From Archegozetes longisetosus (Eukaryota > Arthropoda > Arachnida > Sarcoptiformes > Trhypochthoniidae), in the NCBI GenBank assembly GCA_018873245.2, contig JAEMBT020000008.1, positions 7,718,238 to 7,782,237 on the forward strand: DNA of 64,000 nt, written 5' to 3'. The notes under the pieces were generated by a model. That model was not told the origin of the DNA and made no database searches. It saw nothing but the letters and a program-made list of their open reading frames with translations. Positions 47,741 to 64,000 of this stretch are shown here, one piece after another. Each line of letters starts with the position of its first letter. The first letter of the stretch is position 1. Made by a program: the position numbers and the translations under genes.

Positions 47741-48536
47741 TGTTTAGATCTTCGACTTGGCATTAGATACGAAATCAAAATGTGTTATGTTTTTGATTAG
47801 TGAATATTAGATCTTTTAAAATATTTGCCTAAAAAGCTTTCATGGATAATGTAATAATCTGTTCAGAAGTAGAGTTTGTTTTGACGTTATTTTTCTACAA
47901 TTAATTAGCAAATAGTGTACTCCATGCAAAATGATATCCAATCAAAATGGACTAAAGTTTAGGCAATAAAGGTTTAAAATTTATCTCTACGTTATTTATG
48001 TATTAAATATGTATTCTATATTTGTGTTATATATGAAAACATATTTGATACATAAATAACGTGCAGACAGATTAGCATTGAAAGTTGTGTAAGAGAAAAC
48101 TTTGCCACATACCAACCGTACAGTTGATATAAAAATAATGTGAATATTCTTTGGTGAAATATGATATAAATATTTCTACAAATTTCTCATATGAGAACCT
48201 TAAGTACATTATCTCAAAAATAATTATAGAAAACCAAACAAATAAGCAGCAGATATTTGATCAACAGATAAAAACAGTCAAAATTGTATATCAATTATAA
48301 ACCGATATTGAAAGGCAGTGGCCTTTTGTTTGTTTGACATAAATAAATGGCTATTTATTATTGAGATTGAGATCAAGATATCAAATAGATAAATAATAGA
48401 AGAAAATATTAATTTATAATGAAAACAAGATCCAATTTCAAGTCAAAACTCAAATCAATTAATCAATAATTAATTGTTTTAATAATCTATAAACTTATTC
48501 AAGCTGTCGATGAATTGATCTCTATTATTATCTGAT
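47741..48536. promoter_or_regulatory. Divergent promoter region between F-box/WD and Sfmbt-like genes
   Basis: 796 bases separate two divergently oriented start codons. No TATA box, CpG-rich block or hairpin stands out. There is a short imperfect repeat of ATTTATGTATTAAATATGTA type near 47995-48060. Shared regulation is an inference from orientation only. Confidence 0.4.
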
Positions 48537-53178
<4,642 letters not shown>

Positions 53179-55303
53179 AATAGTTTAAAATTAGATAATA
53201 TTTGAAGAGAAACTAATGACAACCACAACAAATTCTGCCTATTATTGAATTTTGTCTTTTTTCTTGAAAACAAAGAATTTATGCGTTATATAAATGATGT
53301 TTATTCTCATAACAAAATAGTTATTGCATCAAGAGAGCAATTATTAAATGCATAAAAAATCTTATTTTCATTTATATTACTCAACACTTCATTGAATTTC
53401 AAGCATTTTTCCTATTTTTGTCTTTTTCTATTTCATTTAATATATCATTATTTCAATTATAAAACTTATGTTTAGTTCGACTTGTATTTTCTGTTTCAAA
53501 ATAATGTATAGCAAAGACTTTATTGTATTATATTTTCATTTCTAAGAACTCACTGTTTTTTTGCCGACTTTTGGCAATAAATTAGAATTTAATGCAAACT
53601 GTGTTTGTTTTCTCAGCTCTTGTTCGGTAAAGAACTCAATTACAATTTAGTTTCATAGCATATAACTATAGTTATACACTATGATCCTGTATCAGTATAT
53701 AAATTTTGAATCAAATTTTAAAAACTTTATGTAGCTCTTAGAGTCAGGATCGATTCAAATCATTAATACTATTTATGACTGAGTACTACTTATGATTAGG
53801 GTCTAAGAGAATTAACTTTTTGTTTGAGAACTAGCTTTAAAACTATGGCTAACAATGAAAGGCAAGTGATTGTAGTTATGATTAACCCTAAAATCAATCT
53901 TAATATGAAAGCACGAGTAAAAGTTATTTTTGATTCAGAGAAAACTAAATTTCAAATGAACTGAAATTAAGATTCAAACCAATAAGAGTTGAAAATCCTG
54001 AGTACTTTGAAGATTTAGAGAGCGATGTTGCCATCGTAGTCGGCAGAGTTATAGGTCTGCAAAATAGACTCGAAAATAATCTAATCTCTCAATTTGTATA
54101 TTATTACGAGTTTAACAGTTCGTGAATAAAAAATACAAATCATTGACGCATTGTGTACACTTTAAGCAAACTTAATTTTTTGAAGTTCTCTACAAGATAA
54201 AACTTTTACAGTAAAAAAGAGATAAAGAGAGTGAAGAAATGATAATATCAAGTTAATCAAAAAAGTCTCGACCTCTTATGCATTGTAGTCAATAGATTAT
54301 AAGCTGAGGATCTAATGACACATCTGATAACATCAAAAGCAGAACTTTTGGCTATAAAACCAAAACATAAACTTGTGATCAATGAGAACATGTCATAAGA
54401 AGGAAAAACTAAAAACACGAGAATTGTTTGCGATTGGCCAACTTAAATGGAAGGACAAGTGTCTCAGACTTGAAAATGTTCAAGGATTCGAGTAGCGGTC
54501 AGAGCTATCGATCGGTTATAGCAACTATATCTCTATAGATCAAAGAGAACACGAACAATTGTTTAATATGTTCTCATAAATTAGAAAATCTTAATATGAT
54601 TAGTATTTAATGCTTTTTCGGTATATTTTACTATTACCTAAGCTCTGCTTATAGTTATATTGAAACTGATTACTAACTCATTTGATCTAATGTTTGACAC
54701 TTGTGGATTACACGCTTAATATATCCATTTCTAAATATCAGTTGTTTATTACCAAAAACCTTGATTTAACGGAACGCACATAACATTGCTAAGCAATAAT
54801 ATTTATTCGCATATTAATGGAAATCAATTTTAATGAGATTCAGGTTCGATACTTTGTTTAACTTTATAATGAAGTTTGCAATTAGTTTTCATTAATAAGA
54901 GTATTATTTCTGTAACATGTTATTTAAAATTGTACAATTTATCTAATAAGTGCTATATTTTAAGAAATAATTTATCAAATTATGCATAATTAGTGATTAT
55001 TTGGCAAACTTTTGATAACTACATTTATAATACAGTTACTTAATTATAATTGAAATCAAAACTACTCAAAAATTAGAGAAATGAATTAAAATAATTACGA
55101 GTACAATAATCTGTTAGATGAAACAAAAATGGGTTAAAAATTAGAAAAATCTTTGGAACAAACTAAGAAATACAATGACTAGTACTGTATTCAGAAGTTT
55201 ATTAATGAATAAAATCAATAAGAGGCAAAAAATGAAAGCAACAGCTCAAGAGATTATCATTGAATAGTTTTGTAACTGTAGTGCTCCAAAAAAATGATTT
55301 TCT
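53179..55303. other. Intergenic between convergent genes
   Basis: Holds the 3' ends of the Sfmbt-like and ARL6IP5-like genes. An AATAAA at about 53576 on plus is one candidate for the former. No other gene or repeat recognised. Confidence 0.4.
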
Positions 55304-56564
55304 TCAAAAGAGATGGGTATCTGGTTCAGAACCAAAAGAGTTTAATAACAATCCCATTGGAGTTTTAGTTATGCCAATGGTTTCCGACGCATTCGAGATC
55401 TTGTTCTTCAAGTTTCGCAATCGAAGTGAGGCGTGAAGTAGTGATAAGACAATTGGCAGGAGAATACCAAACAAGAAGACAACAACCGATGAGAACAAGT
55501 GAACGATAAGATATCCACCACCAAAAATTAATAATAAGGATATTATTGGATGTGATTTCTTGAAGTCGAGAAATCTTGGGGAATTATTGTTGGCGTATAT
55601 GAAGATTGCTATTGCAATCAACATCGCTAACAATCCCAATAGCATCTCAGTCGGTTTCAGAATGCTATAAATTAACAAAATTTTATTATTAGGTATTTGT
55701 TCCAAGTTTACGAAAAACCTCCTCAAACAATATTAAAATCTCATAAAAATCGCTAACTTTTTAGTTCTATTTGTCAGAAAATTATTTAATAAAACTTTTA
55801 TATTAATAATAGATTGTTTTAATTAGTGGCTGAAGGTTTTCATCAAAAGTTTACAGAAACTTTTGATAAACTTAAGGTTTTTGTAACTTTTTCACTAAAT
55901 GACAATTGAGTAAAATTATTGATTATATTTGGTGAAACTATTTTTTACCATTTCCAATTTATATAAAATTGACTAATATTTTAGTAATAAAACAAAAAAT
56001 TCTCGTGAATTAGGTATGAAACAAGATACAGAAAGAGAGAAAAAATAACTAACTAAAAAAACATGAAACAGATATTTATGATAAATGAGAAAATATAACC
56101 ATAAAGCTAATTTACAAAAAGCACTAAATCAAAGCCAGTATAAAATGAGACCAACTCAATAAAAAAAATACAACAAAGCTGTCACAAAATATAAATATGG
56201 AAAAACTAAGGCCAAAAGTAATTTAAAAACAAAACAAATCACTCAAACCACAATAAATTGAATAAAAAGTAAGATAAAAGCGAACCAAAAACTAAAACAA
56301 AAACCAATAACTAAACTGAAAAACAGTAAAAACAGGATAAAAAGTTTGCATAAAATAAATGCTAATTAATGTTGTTAAATACCCGATAAGTGTGAATATA
56401 ATAATAGACATTAACAAATAGTTGGTCTGATAGTACAAGAGATTATTAATAACTCTGTTGTTCCACTTCTCTAAGTCTTTAACTTCTGGCAATTGAAATC
56501 GAGAAGAAGCCAATAAGAAGTCATCCATCGATCGAATTGGAGCTAAAGTCATCTCCGAAGCCAT
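55304..56564 (-). CDS. Arl6ip5: PRA1-family protein, ARL6IP5/PRAF3-like
   Basis: Two exons, 56383-56564 and 55304-55664, joined GG|C in phase. Total 543 bases, 180 codons, equal to the usual family length. The N-terminal APIRSMDDFLLASSRF and KWNNRVINNLLYYQTNY are the PRAF/JWA signature. Four hydrophobic segments in two pairs form the PRA1 domain, followed by LLHASLRLRNLKNK and TKTPMGLLL as in vertebrate ARL6IP5. These are small ER/Golgi membrane proteins that bind Rab or Arl6ip-type partners and influence trafficking (family knowledge). The reading frame extends upstream of ATG 56564 with another ATG, but the conserved start is at 56564. Confidence 0.92.
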
Positions 56565-58137
56565 GACTTGTTGGGTATTATCAAAATTTTTGCAATTGTT
56601 TATAAGTCTTTTTAAATTGAATTTAAATTTTTTAAACTTATTTTCAATTTGCTTTTTAATTCGGTTGTTATTAAATTTCATATAAATATTAGGATTGCGT
56701 CTCAGCTGACAATCCGTTTGTTTACACTTGAAGTAAGGATTTTTCACTGTTTTAGTTTGTTTTCTCTAAAATGATAACTGGTTTCTACGTATTACATAGT
56801 TGCATTTAATTCTACTGTTCATGTTTTTTAGGCTAAACTCCCTATGAATTTCTATAATATTTATCCCTAGACTGTATTAAGAAATTGATTAACTTGGTTT
56901 CTAATATTTATCAATACAGATATAAGAATGACTATATTGTATTTGGCACTAATAGAGTCTGTTCAATTTAGTATATGTTCAAATATTAGTTTTCGTTCTT
57001 TTTTGATTGAATGCCAAGTATACAAGTAGTGATTGAAACGTCATGGTAACAAATCAAATACTTTAGTCATTATTTTAGCGCATTGTTAGTAATGGAGAAA
57101 GAGATGATGAACGAAACAATTTTACTAGAAATGAAATAAGTATTTAGGGTGAACTAACACGTTTCTGAAAAGGACGCAATAGTAGCTACTAAAGAAGATA
57201 GTGACTTAATTTGAAACAATTGTTCGCAAGTGAGACTAGTGCAGTAGGAATTAAGTAAATAAACAAGCGAGAATAAGTCGCAAAAAGTAATTCAAATGTT
57301 AACAAAGCTTATCATTCTATTGCATTCTTATTTTGGTTTCAAATTCTTTATAACGAGTACTCATAACAAGTGTTACGGAATTCTAGTTTGAAACTGAAGC
57401 AAACGCAAGTAAAAAAGTTACTTAACAAGAGCGAGAATTTACTTGCACGTTAAACAATAAGCTCTATCTAATTATTTAATAATTTTAGAACTCTGATACC
57501 AATGTGCTTCATTCAACTTATAGCGAAATTGGCAGCAAAGATAAGAGTTGTTAAGAATTCATGTTTAATCAAATGAAAGCTAGCACTCCCACCCTTGCTA
57601 TAATCTAGCCAATTTATCATTAACAGACTCTCGCTCGAACTTTCTTCAGTAAGAGTTTTAATTTTTCCATAAGAGAATGACAACTAAAGTAGTGTTTGGT
57701 AATGGTCAAATCACTTGTTTAAATATTTGATTTTTCCATGTAATCTCTATTTAAACACTATTTTGTAAAATTTTTCATAAATGACAAAATGAATAAAAGT
57801 CAATACTTCAATGTCTTCTGTCTGCTATTAATTGTATGTAGTTATCGATTTCCTAAGCAATTACTTTCTAATTTGGTTTAATTGTAAAGCATTACTAAGC
57901 TTTTAAAGTGACACACTATCAACGTTTAACTAATGAATGATGAAGTTCAGGTATGAATATTAGAAGGTGCGCATTAACTAAAGACTGAAGCAACAATCAA
58001 ATTATTGATTTTCTCATCAAGAGTTTAAGTATATTCTTATCAATAAATAAATACTTTTTCTCGTTGTTTTTTCAACGCTTAAAGTGCTTGTACTTCAAAA
58101 TCACTCAACTCTTGAGAAAAATAACAACTTAATTGAC
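56565..58137. other. Intergenic, no gene recognised
   Basis: AT-rich sequence between two divergently oriented genes. No repeat, hairpin or coding segment seen. Confidence 0.4.
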
Positions 58138-58145
58138 TATAAATA
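58138..58145 (+). promoter_or_regulatory. TATA box of the secreted orphan gene
   Basis: TATAAATA lies 94 bases before the ATG at 58232. The leader between them contains three AACCT repeats. Confidence 0.65.
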
Positions 58146-58175
58146 TCAGAACAGAATAGCACTTTCAAAACAGCA

Positions 58176-58190
58176 AACCTAACCTAACCT
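58176..58190 (+). repeat. Three tandem AACCT units in a 5' leader
   Basis: AACCTAACCTAACCT equals three units of the arthropod telomere repeat TTAGG read on the other strand. It lies between the TATA box and the ATG of the following gene. Three units may be chance. Confidence 0.6.
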
Positions 58191-58231
58191 AGAGTTGTAG
58201 ATAGTTTCAGTCTTATGTAAAGTCAGTCAAA

Positions 58232-58735
58232 ATGAACATAAAATTGCGCTTAACTTTAATATTGATGACATGTTTTACAAAAGTTCATTCGTTCGAAAGT
58301 AATAAAACTTTTATTGAAGAACAGCTGACAGTTATGAAAGAAGATATACTTGAGAACTGTAAAGATAGAGGAATTTTAGGGCGAAATTTTGTTAACGAAC
58401 AAGTTTCCAACTGCTTGTCAAATGCTGGTTTAAAATGGTCTATAAACTTCAATTCAATCCACAACATTAATGAATTGAAGATCAAATTTGAACACAAATC
58501 TATCTGCTGTTCAATTAATTATGCGACTGATTGTATAAGTAATTCATTTAAAGATAATTGTGGAGAAAACAGGATTCAAACTTTTGTTCAAAATAATACA
58601 TTACAAGAAGCAGTCATTAGTATTTGTAGTCAATGGTCTGACTCATTAAAATGTAATCCAATTAATAATAATAATAATAAATTGGATGAAATTAAAAAAT
58701 GTATCGATAATTCTATCAATCAATGTTTTAAATAA
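58232..58735 (+). CDS. Secreted Cys-rich orphan protein (167 aa)
   Basis: Intronless, with signal peptide MNIKLRLTLILMTCFTKVHS. The mature protein has no membrane segment and ends at a Cys-rich, Asn-rich tail. The core motif SICCSINYATDC is CC-x7-C, followed after 30 residues by C-x8-C. This resembles the repeated domain of the protein at 29535 and is preceded by an additional cysteine pair (C42 and C61 region). The overall identity to that protein is low, so shared descent is only suggested. No family recognised. Its own TATA box at 58138-58145 supports the start. Confidence 0.7.
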   Translation: MNIKLRLTLILMTCFTKVHSFESNKTFIEEQLTVMKEDILENCKDRGILGRNFVNEQVSNCLSNAGLKWSINFNSIHNINELKIKFEHKSICCSINYATDCISNSFKDNCGENRIQTFVQNNTLQEAVISICSQWSDSLKCNPINNNNNKLDEIKKCIDNSINQCFK

Positions 58736-59561
58736 AGTTTTCCAACATTTTATTTAGACGTCAGTCTAAGATGTTATTCATGCTATAAGTATTTGCGATT
58801 TATTAAGTTTAACTTTATAACTGAATAGAAAAGTATCAAAATGTTTACTATGGATCAAATAATGTGTTAAAAGTATTGTCAAATAAAAATGTGGGCTCTG
58901 GTTATTGAATAAGTAAAGTTAGCCAATGCCGTTATTCATCAATAAAGCTCTCATGATATTCAAATAAAACATTAATATTAAGTTTAAGAAATACTTTTGC
59001 TTGCGTGTTGGAATTTTCTATTTTTAAAAATAAATGGTCTGCAATCTCTCTGATTCGCAATCATCTTATGTTTTACAATCTGTAAACTTTAGAGAATTCT
59101 ACTCAATTTTACGAAGAATGGTTTACCATGTCTCAGTAACAAATCCTATGACTGTACTTTAAAATTAAAAATCCTGTAAAGTCATATAATAATGTGTTGA
59201 ATCAGCTCAAGTTAAAATGAAATTTGCAAAAAGATAGGTCACACAAGTACTTTTATTATGAATACTTAATTCTGTGCTTCATAATTATGAAAAAGTAAGT
59301 AATAATTATTATTCTCTATAGACTAACTTTAATGTATAATAACTAGCTAATAAACTAGTATAAGTAATAAGTTAATAACTAATATTAAATAAAACTAAAG
59401 TTATGGTTAGAATACTTGGTAGGTTTTTATAAATTATGCACTAAATTACTTGAACTTTGGAACGAAAGTGTTCAACCTTATCAGATTGAACCGTCATTTA
59501 GCCTTAAATTTGATGCATAAGATTTTGTTTTGTGCGCATGCATTTTCCACTATAGTAAATA
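58736..59561. other. Intergenic, no gene recognised
   Basis: AT-rich. Only simple TAATAACTAGTAATAA-like microsatellite drift is seen near 59330-59390. Confidence 0.4.
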
Positions 59562-60061
59562 CTGTCTGTTTTTTTAAAAACTAAACTCAAATCCTTATAA
59601 CAATTTTTCTTTATTATTACTCATGAATCAGAACTTACTAATGAGTAAGTTTAAAACATATAAAACACAATTTGATCAATTAGTCATAGATTTTGAATTA
59701 AAAACACCTTTAATCATAAAATAATGTTCATAACAGAAGAAAGAATTTTTGATTTGAAAACTCATTTATTAACTAAATCTTGTGATAAAGTTAGAGCTGA
59801 ATTTTTTGAAAAATTTGGTAAAACTGGGCCGACCAATGCAACTATTTTTAGAATTGAATCAAATTTATTTTTACATATATAAGCTACTTTGCAGGATTAC
59901 AGTTCTGAAATAAGCTTTGTAAGATTATAGCTCATTATTAAGATTTATTTTGAAACATTCAAATTTTGGTCAATAACTAAGCGATTTCACTTTTGACTCA
60001 CATTTTCAAAAGCAACAAAGTTTAACTGTAAAATCTGAGTTTAGTTTAAAAAAACGGACTG
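59562..60061. mobile_element. Internally deleted Tc1/mariner-type transposon
   Basis: 500 bases flanked by TA on each side (59560-59561 and 60062-60063). Termini CTGTCTGTTTTTTTAAAAAC and, reversed, CAGTCCGTTTTTTTAAAC continue as ACTAAACTCA in both arms. It retains only the start of a transposase frame at 59724-59882, so it is a deletion derivative. Confidence 0.8.
59724..59882 (+). pseudogene. N-terminal remnant of a mariner-like transposase (DUF4817-type helix-turn-helix)
   Basis: 52 codons from ATG to TAA. The order FITEERIFDLKTH, KVRAEFFEKFGKTGPTNAT, IFRIES follows the helix-turn-helix N terminus found before mariner-type transposases in arthropods (tEER... FP... Ps..TI.R). The catalytic DDE part is absent. 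Confidence 0.65.
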
Positions 60062-60774
60062 TATATGGTAGTCTTTAAAATAATCAATGAGTTCAGAGAG
60101 CAAATTAAAAAAGATTAGTTTTCAATATACAATTGTAAGAATGATATAAAGCACCCACTTCTCAAATCGTTTCGAATGATTTTGATTCAATTTCGCCAAA
60201 AAGTACTGGTCTCACAGATGAAGAATAAAACTGTAAGATGAAATATCTGAGGAAGTTTTGATTATAATCGGAGAATGTACAAACTAAGATTTTGACTCTT
60301 AATTCTTTTAAACTTTAAGTTTAAAACATTAATTGAAAAACTGGTCAGAAAAAGTGGGATTTTATTGTTAGAAACTATTTACTTTTAACTAGTTCGATAG
60401 ATATGAAGCATTTTTCAACAATTTCTGCTAAAATAGATTTAAATTAAATTTTTCATTAATTTAGATTCTCTCTATATTCGCAATATTCTTTCTGAAGCTT
60501 AATATAAGATAATTTGTCTTTTTAGTTCTGATATTCTGTATTTATTTGTTGAATCTTTGATTAAATAAATCAACTTTTAATTATAGTTCTATTAGTTTTT
60601 CCAAGTTTGACGTTCATGTACTTAAACAAAAACTATTTTAACATCACTAGAAAATTTAAAATTGTTTCGAAGTTTTTATAGATTAGTAATAGTTATTTGT
60701 AAAGTCAATTGAAATAATAAAGATGTCAGACTTATGCTTCAACTGAATTATTAAATATTATTCAGTAAAAGAAG
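60062..60774. other. Intergenic between two transposons
   Basis: No gene. A short foldback at 60730-60790 (CTTATGCTTCAACTGAA and TTGAAGCATAAAAG) borders the left end of the next element. Confidence 0.4.
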
Positions 60775-61044
60775 ATATTGAAGCATAAAAGTCGAAAAGT
60801 ACTTCTTGCTTGACTTTTGAAAACAAAAAGGCTTATTAGATAGTAGAAGATAAGGTAAAACCGAAAACTAATATAACATATTTAGTCATTAAGACATTAA
60901 TGAGAACGAACTTTTACGTAAGAAAAGTTTTTAAAAAATTGAATCATAGTTTTTACATTTTATAGATTAAATGCCAACACAAAATACTTAAACATTTATT
61001 TAGTCCTTTAAAACGTGTTTAAATATCTTAGAGAACTGAAAAAA

Positions 61045-63518
61045 ATGATGCCTAAAAAGATCTCTAAAAAAATTCAAATTAAAGCCGCTATATTGGAAGG
61101 TAAACAACATTTTGCTCATAAATCTGGAAAAGTTATTCCCGCGAGAATTCAAACCAATAATATTGATTGTAGTTGTGAAATAAAATGTAAAACAATTCTG
61201 AGTGATGAACAAAAACGACAGTTTTTAATCGTTATAATTCATTAAAAAGTCATGAGCAGCAATACTTTTTCTCAAATCTATGGTAATTCCAGTCACAAAT
61301 ACTGGAAAGAAGATTCAGAAATTTGAGTATTTCATTGAGACCCAATCAGAGAAAAATGAGGTAAAAATTCTATTTATAAAGTATTGTATAGCTTAGAAGA
61401 TATAAATTTTTCAACATTTTGATTTGAATAAAATCTTGTTGAAGTTTTTAATTTTTTCATGTACAGGGTTCAACAAGATCTTTTGCAAAGGGGTACAGCA
61501 AAAAGTACTTAATCTATAATTTTGAAGTGAATTTTATTAAATATGTTATAAAGACGAGAATAAAAGCTACAAGTTTAATATTCGGTATAGCCACCGTTTT
61601 CGTAAAATACATCTTTAAGCCTTTTATGATACTATAAAAGCAGCGTTCAAGTGATTCTGTATCAATTAAGCGGGGGCTTTCATTATCATATGTTCCGACC
61701 ATTACAGACGGTATCAACAATTATAAAAACATGTTGAAATAAAAATCTTATTTGTATTCACGCTATATGGTCAGCTAATATTAAGTCGAGATGTGTCTTG
61801 AAGCGCAAGTTTCAAAATTTTTATTTTGAATTTTAACTGCATGAGTTATTTCCCTTTTGATTGTATTTCAGAAATAGCACGTTAATTTGCTTATATCATC
61901 GATAGTCTTTTGCCGTACCCCCTTGCAAAAGATTTTGTTAAACCCTCTACATACAGAAATTTTAGTTTTTGAAAATTATTTGATAACTAGGATATTTTAA
62001 GTTTAGTTATAATTATAATTCTTAGCTTCACAATAACGTTAGTCGAGTTAAAGTCTGTCAAAAAGTATTTTTGGGAATTCTCGGCATCAAAATAAGCGCC
62101 TTAAGACGAAAGATATTAAAAAATCGTATGAATTCTAATGATATGAGAGGCAAACATAATTCTAGACCTAATAAAACACCTTATATAGCACGTGAAGATG
62201 TAAAAGACCTAATAATATCACTATCGACTGAGCAAACACATTATGGGAAAAATAAAAACAAAAAATATTTATCAACTGAATTCGGGAGCGTCGCTAATAT
62301 CTATAGACTTTTTTTAGATTTATATCCAGAACACAAAATTGATGTTTCGTATACAGTTTTTCTCAAATATTCAAAACTTATGAGATATCTATTAAGAAGC
62401 CAAGAGTTGATATATGCGAAGTTTGTGACAAATTGAGAATTCAAATCATTAATTACCAGAAAAACAAAGAAATTGAATCAATGAATGAGATAAAAAAAGA
62501 ACTACTGTTGCATGAAAATGAGGCTCAAAAGTTTTATTATTATAAAAACGAGATCAAAAATAAGCTTTTAAACGATATAACGCAAGCTGCAATTTGCTAC
62601 GACTTTCAAAAAAATCTTCAATTGCCTAAGACTAACGTTTCAGTCGAGTATTATTTACGAAAATTTTATTGTTATAATTTTGGAATACATGACTTGAAAT
62701 CAAATAAAGCGGTTATGTATTTGTATCCTGAGAATTTTGCAAAAAAGGGTTCCAATGAAGTTATTTCGTTCATTAATTACTATATTAATAATACTTTGAG
62801 TAGTGATGTGAAGATTTTGCATATTTTTTCGGATAATTATTTTTCTCAAAATAAAAACAAGTTCTTATGGGCATTTTATAAGCATATCACAATATGTGGC
62901 AAGCTCAATAAAATTATTATCTATTATCCAAATCCTGGTCACTCACGTATGGAAATAGATGGAGATTTTGGACGGATTGAAGGCAATAAAAAACATTATG
63001 AAAAAGTTTATTCTCCCTCAGAATATGAACGAATTATTAAAAACACGGGCATTGAAAACCCCTTCGAAGTGATTTCAGTAAATTATTCAAATTCTTATGA
63101 CTCTCATTCTAATAATAAAGTTGTAAAAGTTTATAAATATAAGGAAAAGTTGAGCAAAATTGTGAAAACTCAGATAAATCATTGTAAGAATGTAAGAAAA
63201 ATAGAGTTCACTCGAAAAAATATTAAAATTTCTTTTTCGTTGAGTGAAAATTGTGAACAAGAATTGGAAATTTTCAAACCAAACACTGACTTTACAAACT
63301 TTGATAATATTTTTAATGATATTGATCTCGCGTATGAAAAACCTCTGCCTATATCTCGCGAAAAGCTTTTGGACATTTATAAGATTCTTGAATACGTTCC
63401 TAAAACAGTCAATTCAAAATTTTATGATACACTATACAGTTTGGACGATAATTGTACAAAAAGTCAGAAATTATTACACGATCTGTTCGATAAAAACAAT
63501 AAAAAAAATAAGAAATGA
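61045..63518 (+). pseudogene. Transposase (DUF7869/Sola-like), frameshifted and interrupted by a MITE
   Basis: Segments in family order are as follows. 61045-61370: Cys-rich N terminus KVIPARIQTNNIDCSCEIKC, then SDEQKRQF and NSLKSHEQQYFF with a frame change. 62060-62380: KYFLGIL...DMRGKHNSRPNK and the YRLFLDLYPE stretch. A one-base frame change falls near 62365-62400. 62385-63518: KKPRVDICEVCDKL, CYDFQKNLQLP, IFSDNYFSQNKNKF and PNPGHSRMEIDGDFGRIE, which hold the likely catalytic acids and the C/H motif of this widespread arthropod and cnidarian transposase. The C-terminal half of 361 codons is fully open. This element is dead as read, but relatively young in its 3' part. Confidence 0.75.
61465..61946. 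mobile_element. MITE inserted within the 3.1-kb transposon
   Basis: 482 bases with about 36-base TIRs: AGGGTTCAACAAGATCTTTT at the left, and reversed AGGGTTTAACAAAATCTTTT at the right, continuing GCAA-GGGGTAC-GCAAAA in both. No coding capacity. It separates the N-terminal piece of the transposase from the rest. A clear target duplication was not visible. Confidence 0.85.
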
Positions 63519-63864
63519 GTCAAAATGTAATAAAAAACTAAAAATAGGTAAATTTTAATTGTTAAACTGTGTCAGATGTATAAGTTTGTGATTTTTGAGA
63601 ACAAATTTTTTTGATTGTATTTAATGTGCAGTAAATATGAAGTTTCCTACTTATTAACTCAATAAATATTTCTTAAACTCAAAACTCATTGATATAAACT
63701 TGTAATGTGTCAACTCTGACAAATATGGAATAATTAAGTTGAAGTCAGTATTCGGTTAACTTTGTATTGAGTCAAACGCTGAATAAAGTTTAAAATGTAA
63801 TTATAAGCCCTTTTGCTTTTTCAAACAAGTAGAGAAGTACTTTTCGACTTTAATGCTTGAATAT

Positions 63865-64000
63865 GCAGAAAAACATTAAGTAGTGAATTATTAATATTTG
63901 TCGAAATGAAACCTAAGTTCAAAAAAAAATTTATATTTCATGTGATAAAAATAATTTTGAACCTAGAATAATCTCTCAAAGAATGTTCAGTAGTTCTGTA
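63865..64000. other. Flank of the transposon at window end
   Basis: No gene or repeat recognised. Confidence 0.4.

Larger units (their letters stand above)
60775..63864. mobile_element. 3.1-kb DNA transposon with about 60-bp TIRs (Sola/DUF7869-type transposase)
   Basis: Left end ATATTGAAGCATAAAAGTCG is mirrored at the right end, 63803-63864. Both arms share AAGTCGAAAAGTACTTCT and end at GGCTTA or GGGCTTA inward. Between them lies a long transposase gene on plus, in pieces, with a separate MITE inserted at 61465-61946. Class assignment follows the transposase and is tentative. Confidence 0.8.

Noticed and set aside
61514-61720. 68-codon minus-strand ORF
   Set aside because: Lies inside the 482-bp MITE without any transposase motif.

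Overview
The window is nuclear DNA from an AT-rich animal genome. Its genes are split by GT-AG introns and preceded by TATA boxes, and none looks bacterial in organisation. Gene content (an Sfmbt-type Polycomb gene with FCS, MBT and SAM domains, G6PD, ARL6IP5/PRAF, a macroglobulin-like pseudogene, a secreted double-knottin peptide) points to an arthropod, most likely a chelicerate such as a mite. The lineage is an inference from gene content only.

Layout: (1) 1-9638 is mobile DNA dominated by a huge near-perfect palindrome (arms 1-3738 and 5094-8831). Each arm carries a DDE integrase gene, a small ubiquitin-like ORF, an FFPNG-domain ORF and a protein kinase. The centre holds a second element with the same terminal repeats and a 40-bp tandem repeat. 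(2) 9.8-16.6 kb holds a secreted Cys-rich peptide, a decayed alpha-2-macroglobulin/TEP-like pseudogene, a secreted double-knottin peptide and piggyBac-type MITEs. (3) 17.7-21 kb holds a GMC oxidoreductase and its decayed tandem paralogue. (4) 22.3-29.2 kb is almost gene-free. (5) 29.5-34.6 kb holds a secreted two-domain protein, four inverted-repeat elements and two hairpins. (6) 36.6-43 kb holds a complete seven-exon G6PD gene whose large intron contains, on the opposite strand, an intronless secreted sialidase-like gene with bacterial-type relatives. (7) 45.3-56.6 kb holds an F-box/WD40 gene, the divergently transcribed Sfmbt-like gene and an ARL6IP5-like gene. (8) 58.2-64 kb holds a secreted orphan, a mariner-type deletion derivative, and a 3.1-kb DNA transposon with a broken transposase and a MITE inserted in it.

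The housekeeping and chromatin genes in the right half could be assembled exon by exon with exact phase agreement: G6PD 528 codons, F-box/WD 479, Sfmbt 804, ARL6IP5 180. This supports the quality of the sequence there. In contrast, homopolymer-length differences appear between the palindrome arms and a frameshift sits next to a GGG run in the GMC gene, so some breaks may be sequencing errors. The most unusual items are the kinase-carrying palindromic transposon and the sialidase nested in the G6PD intron.
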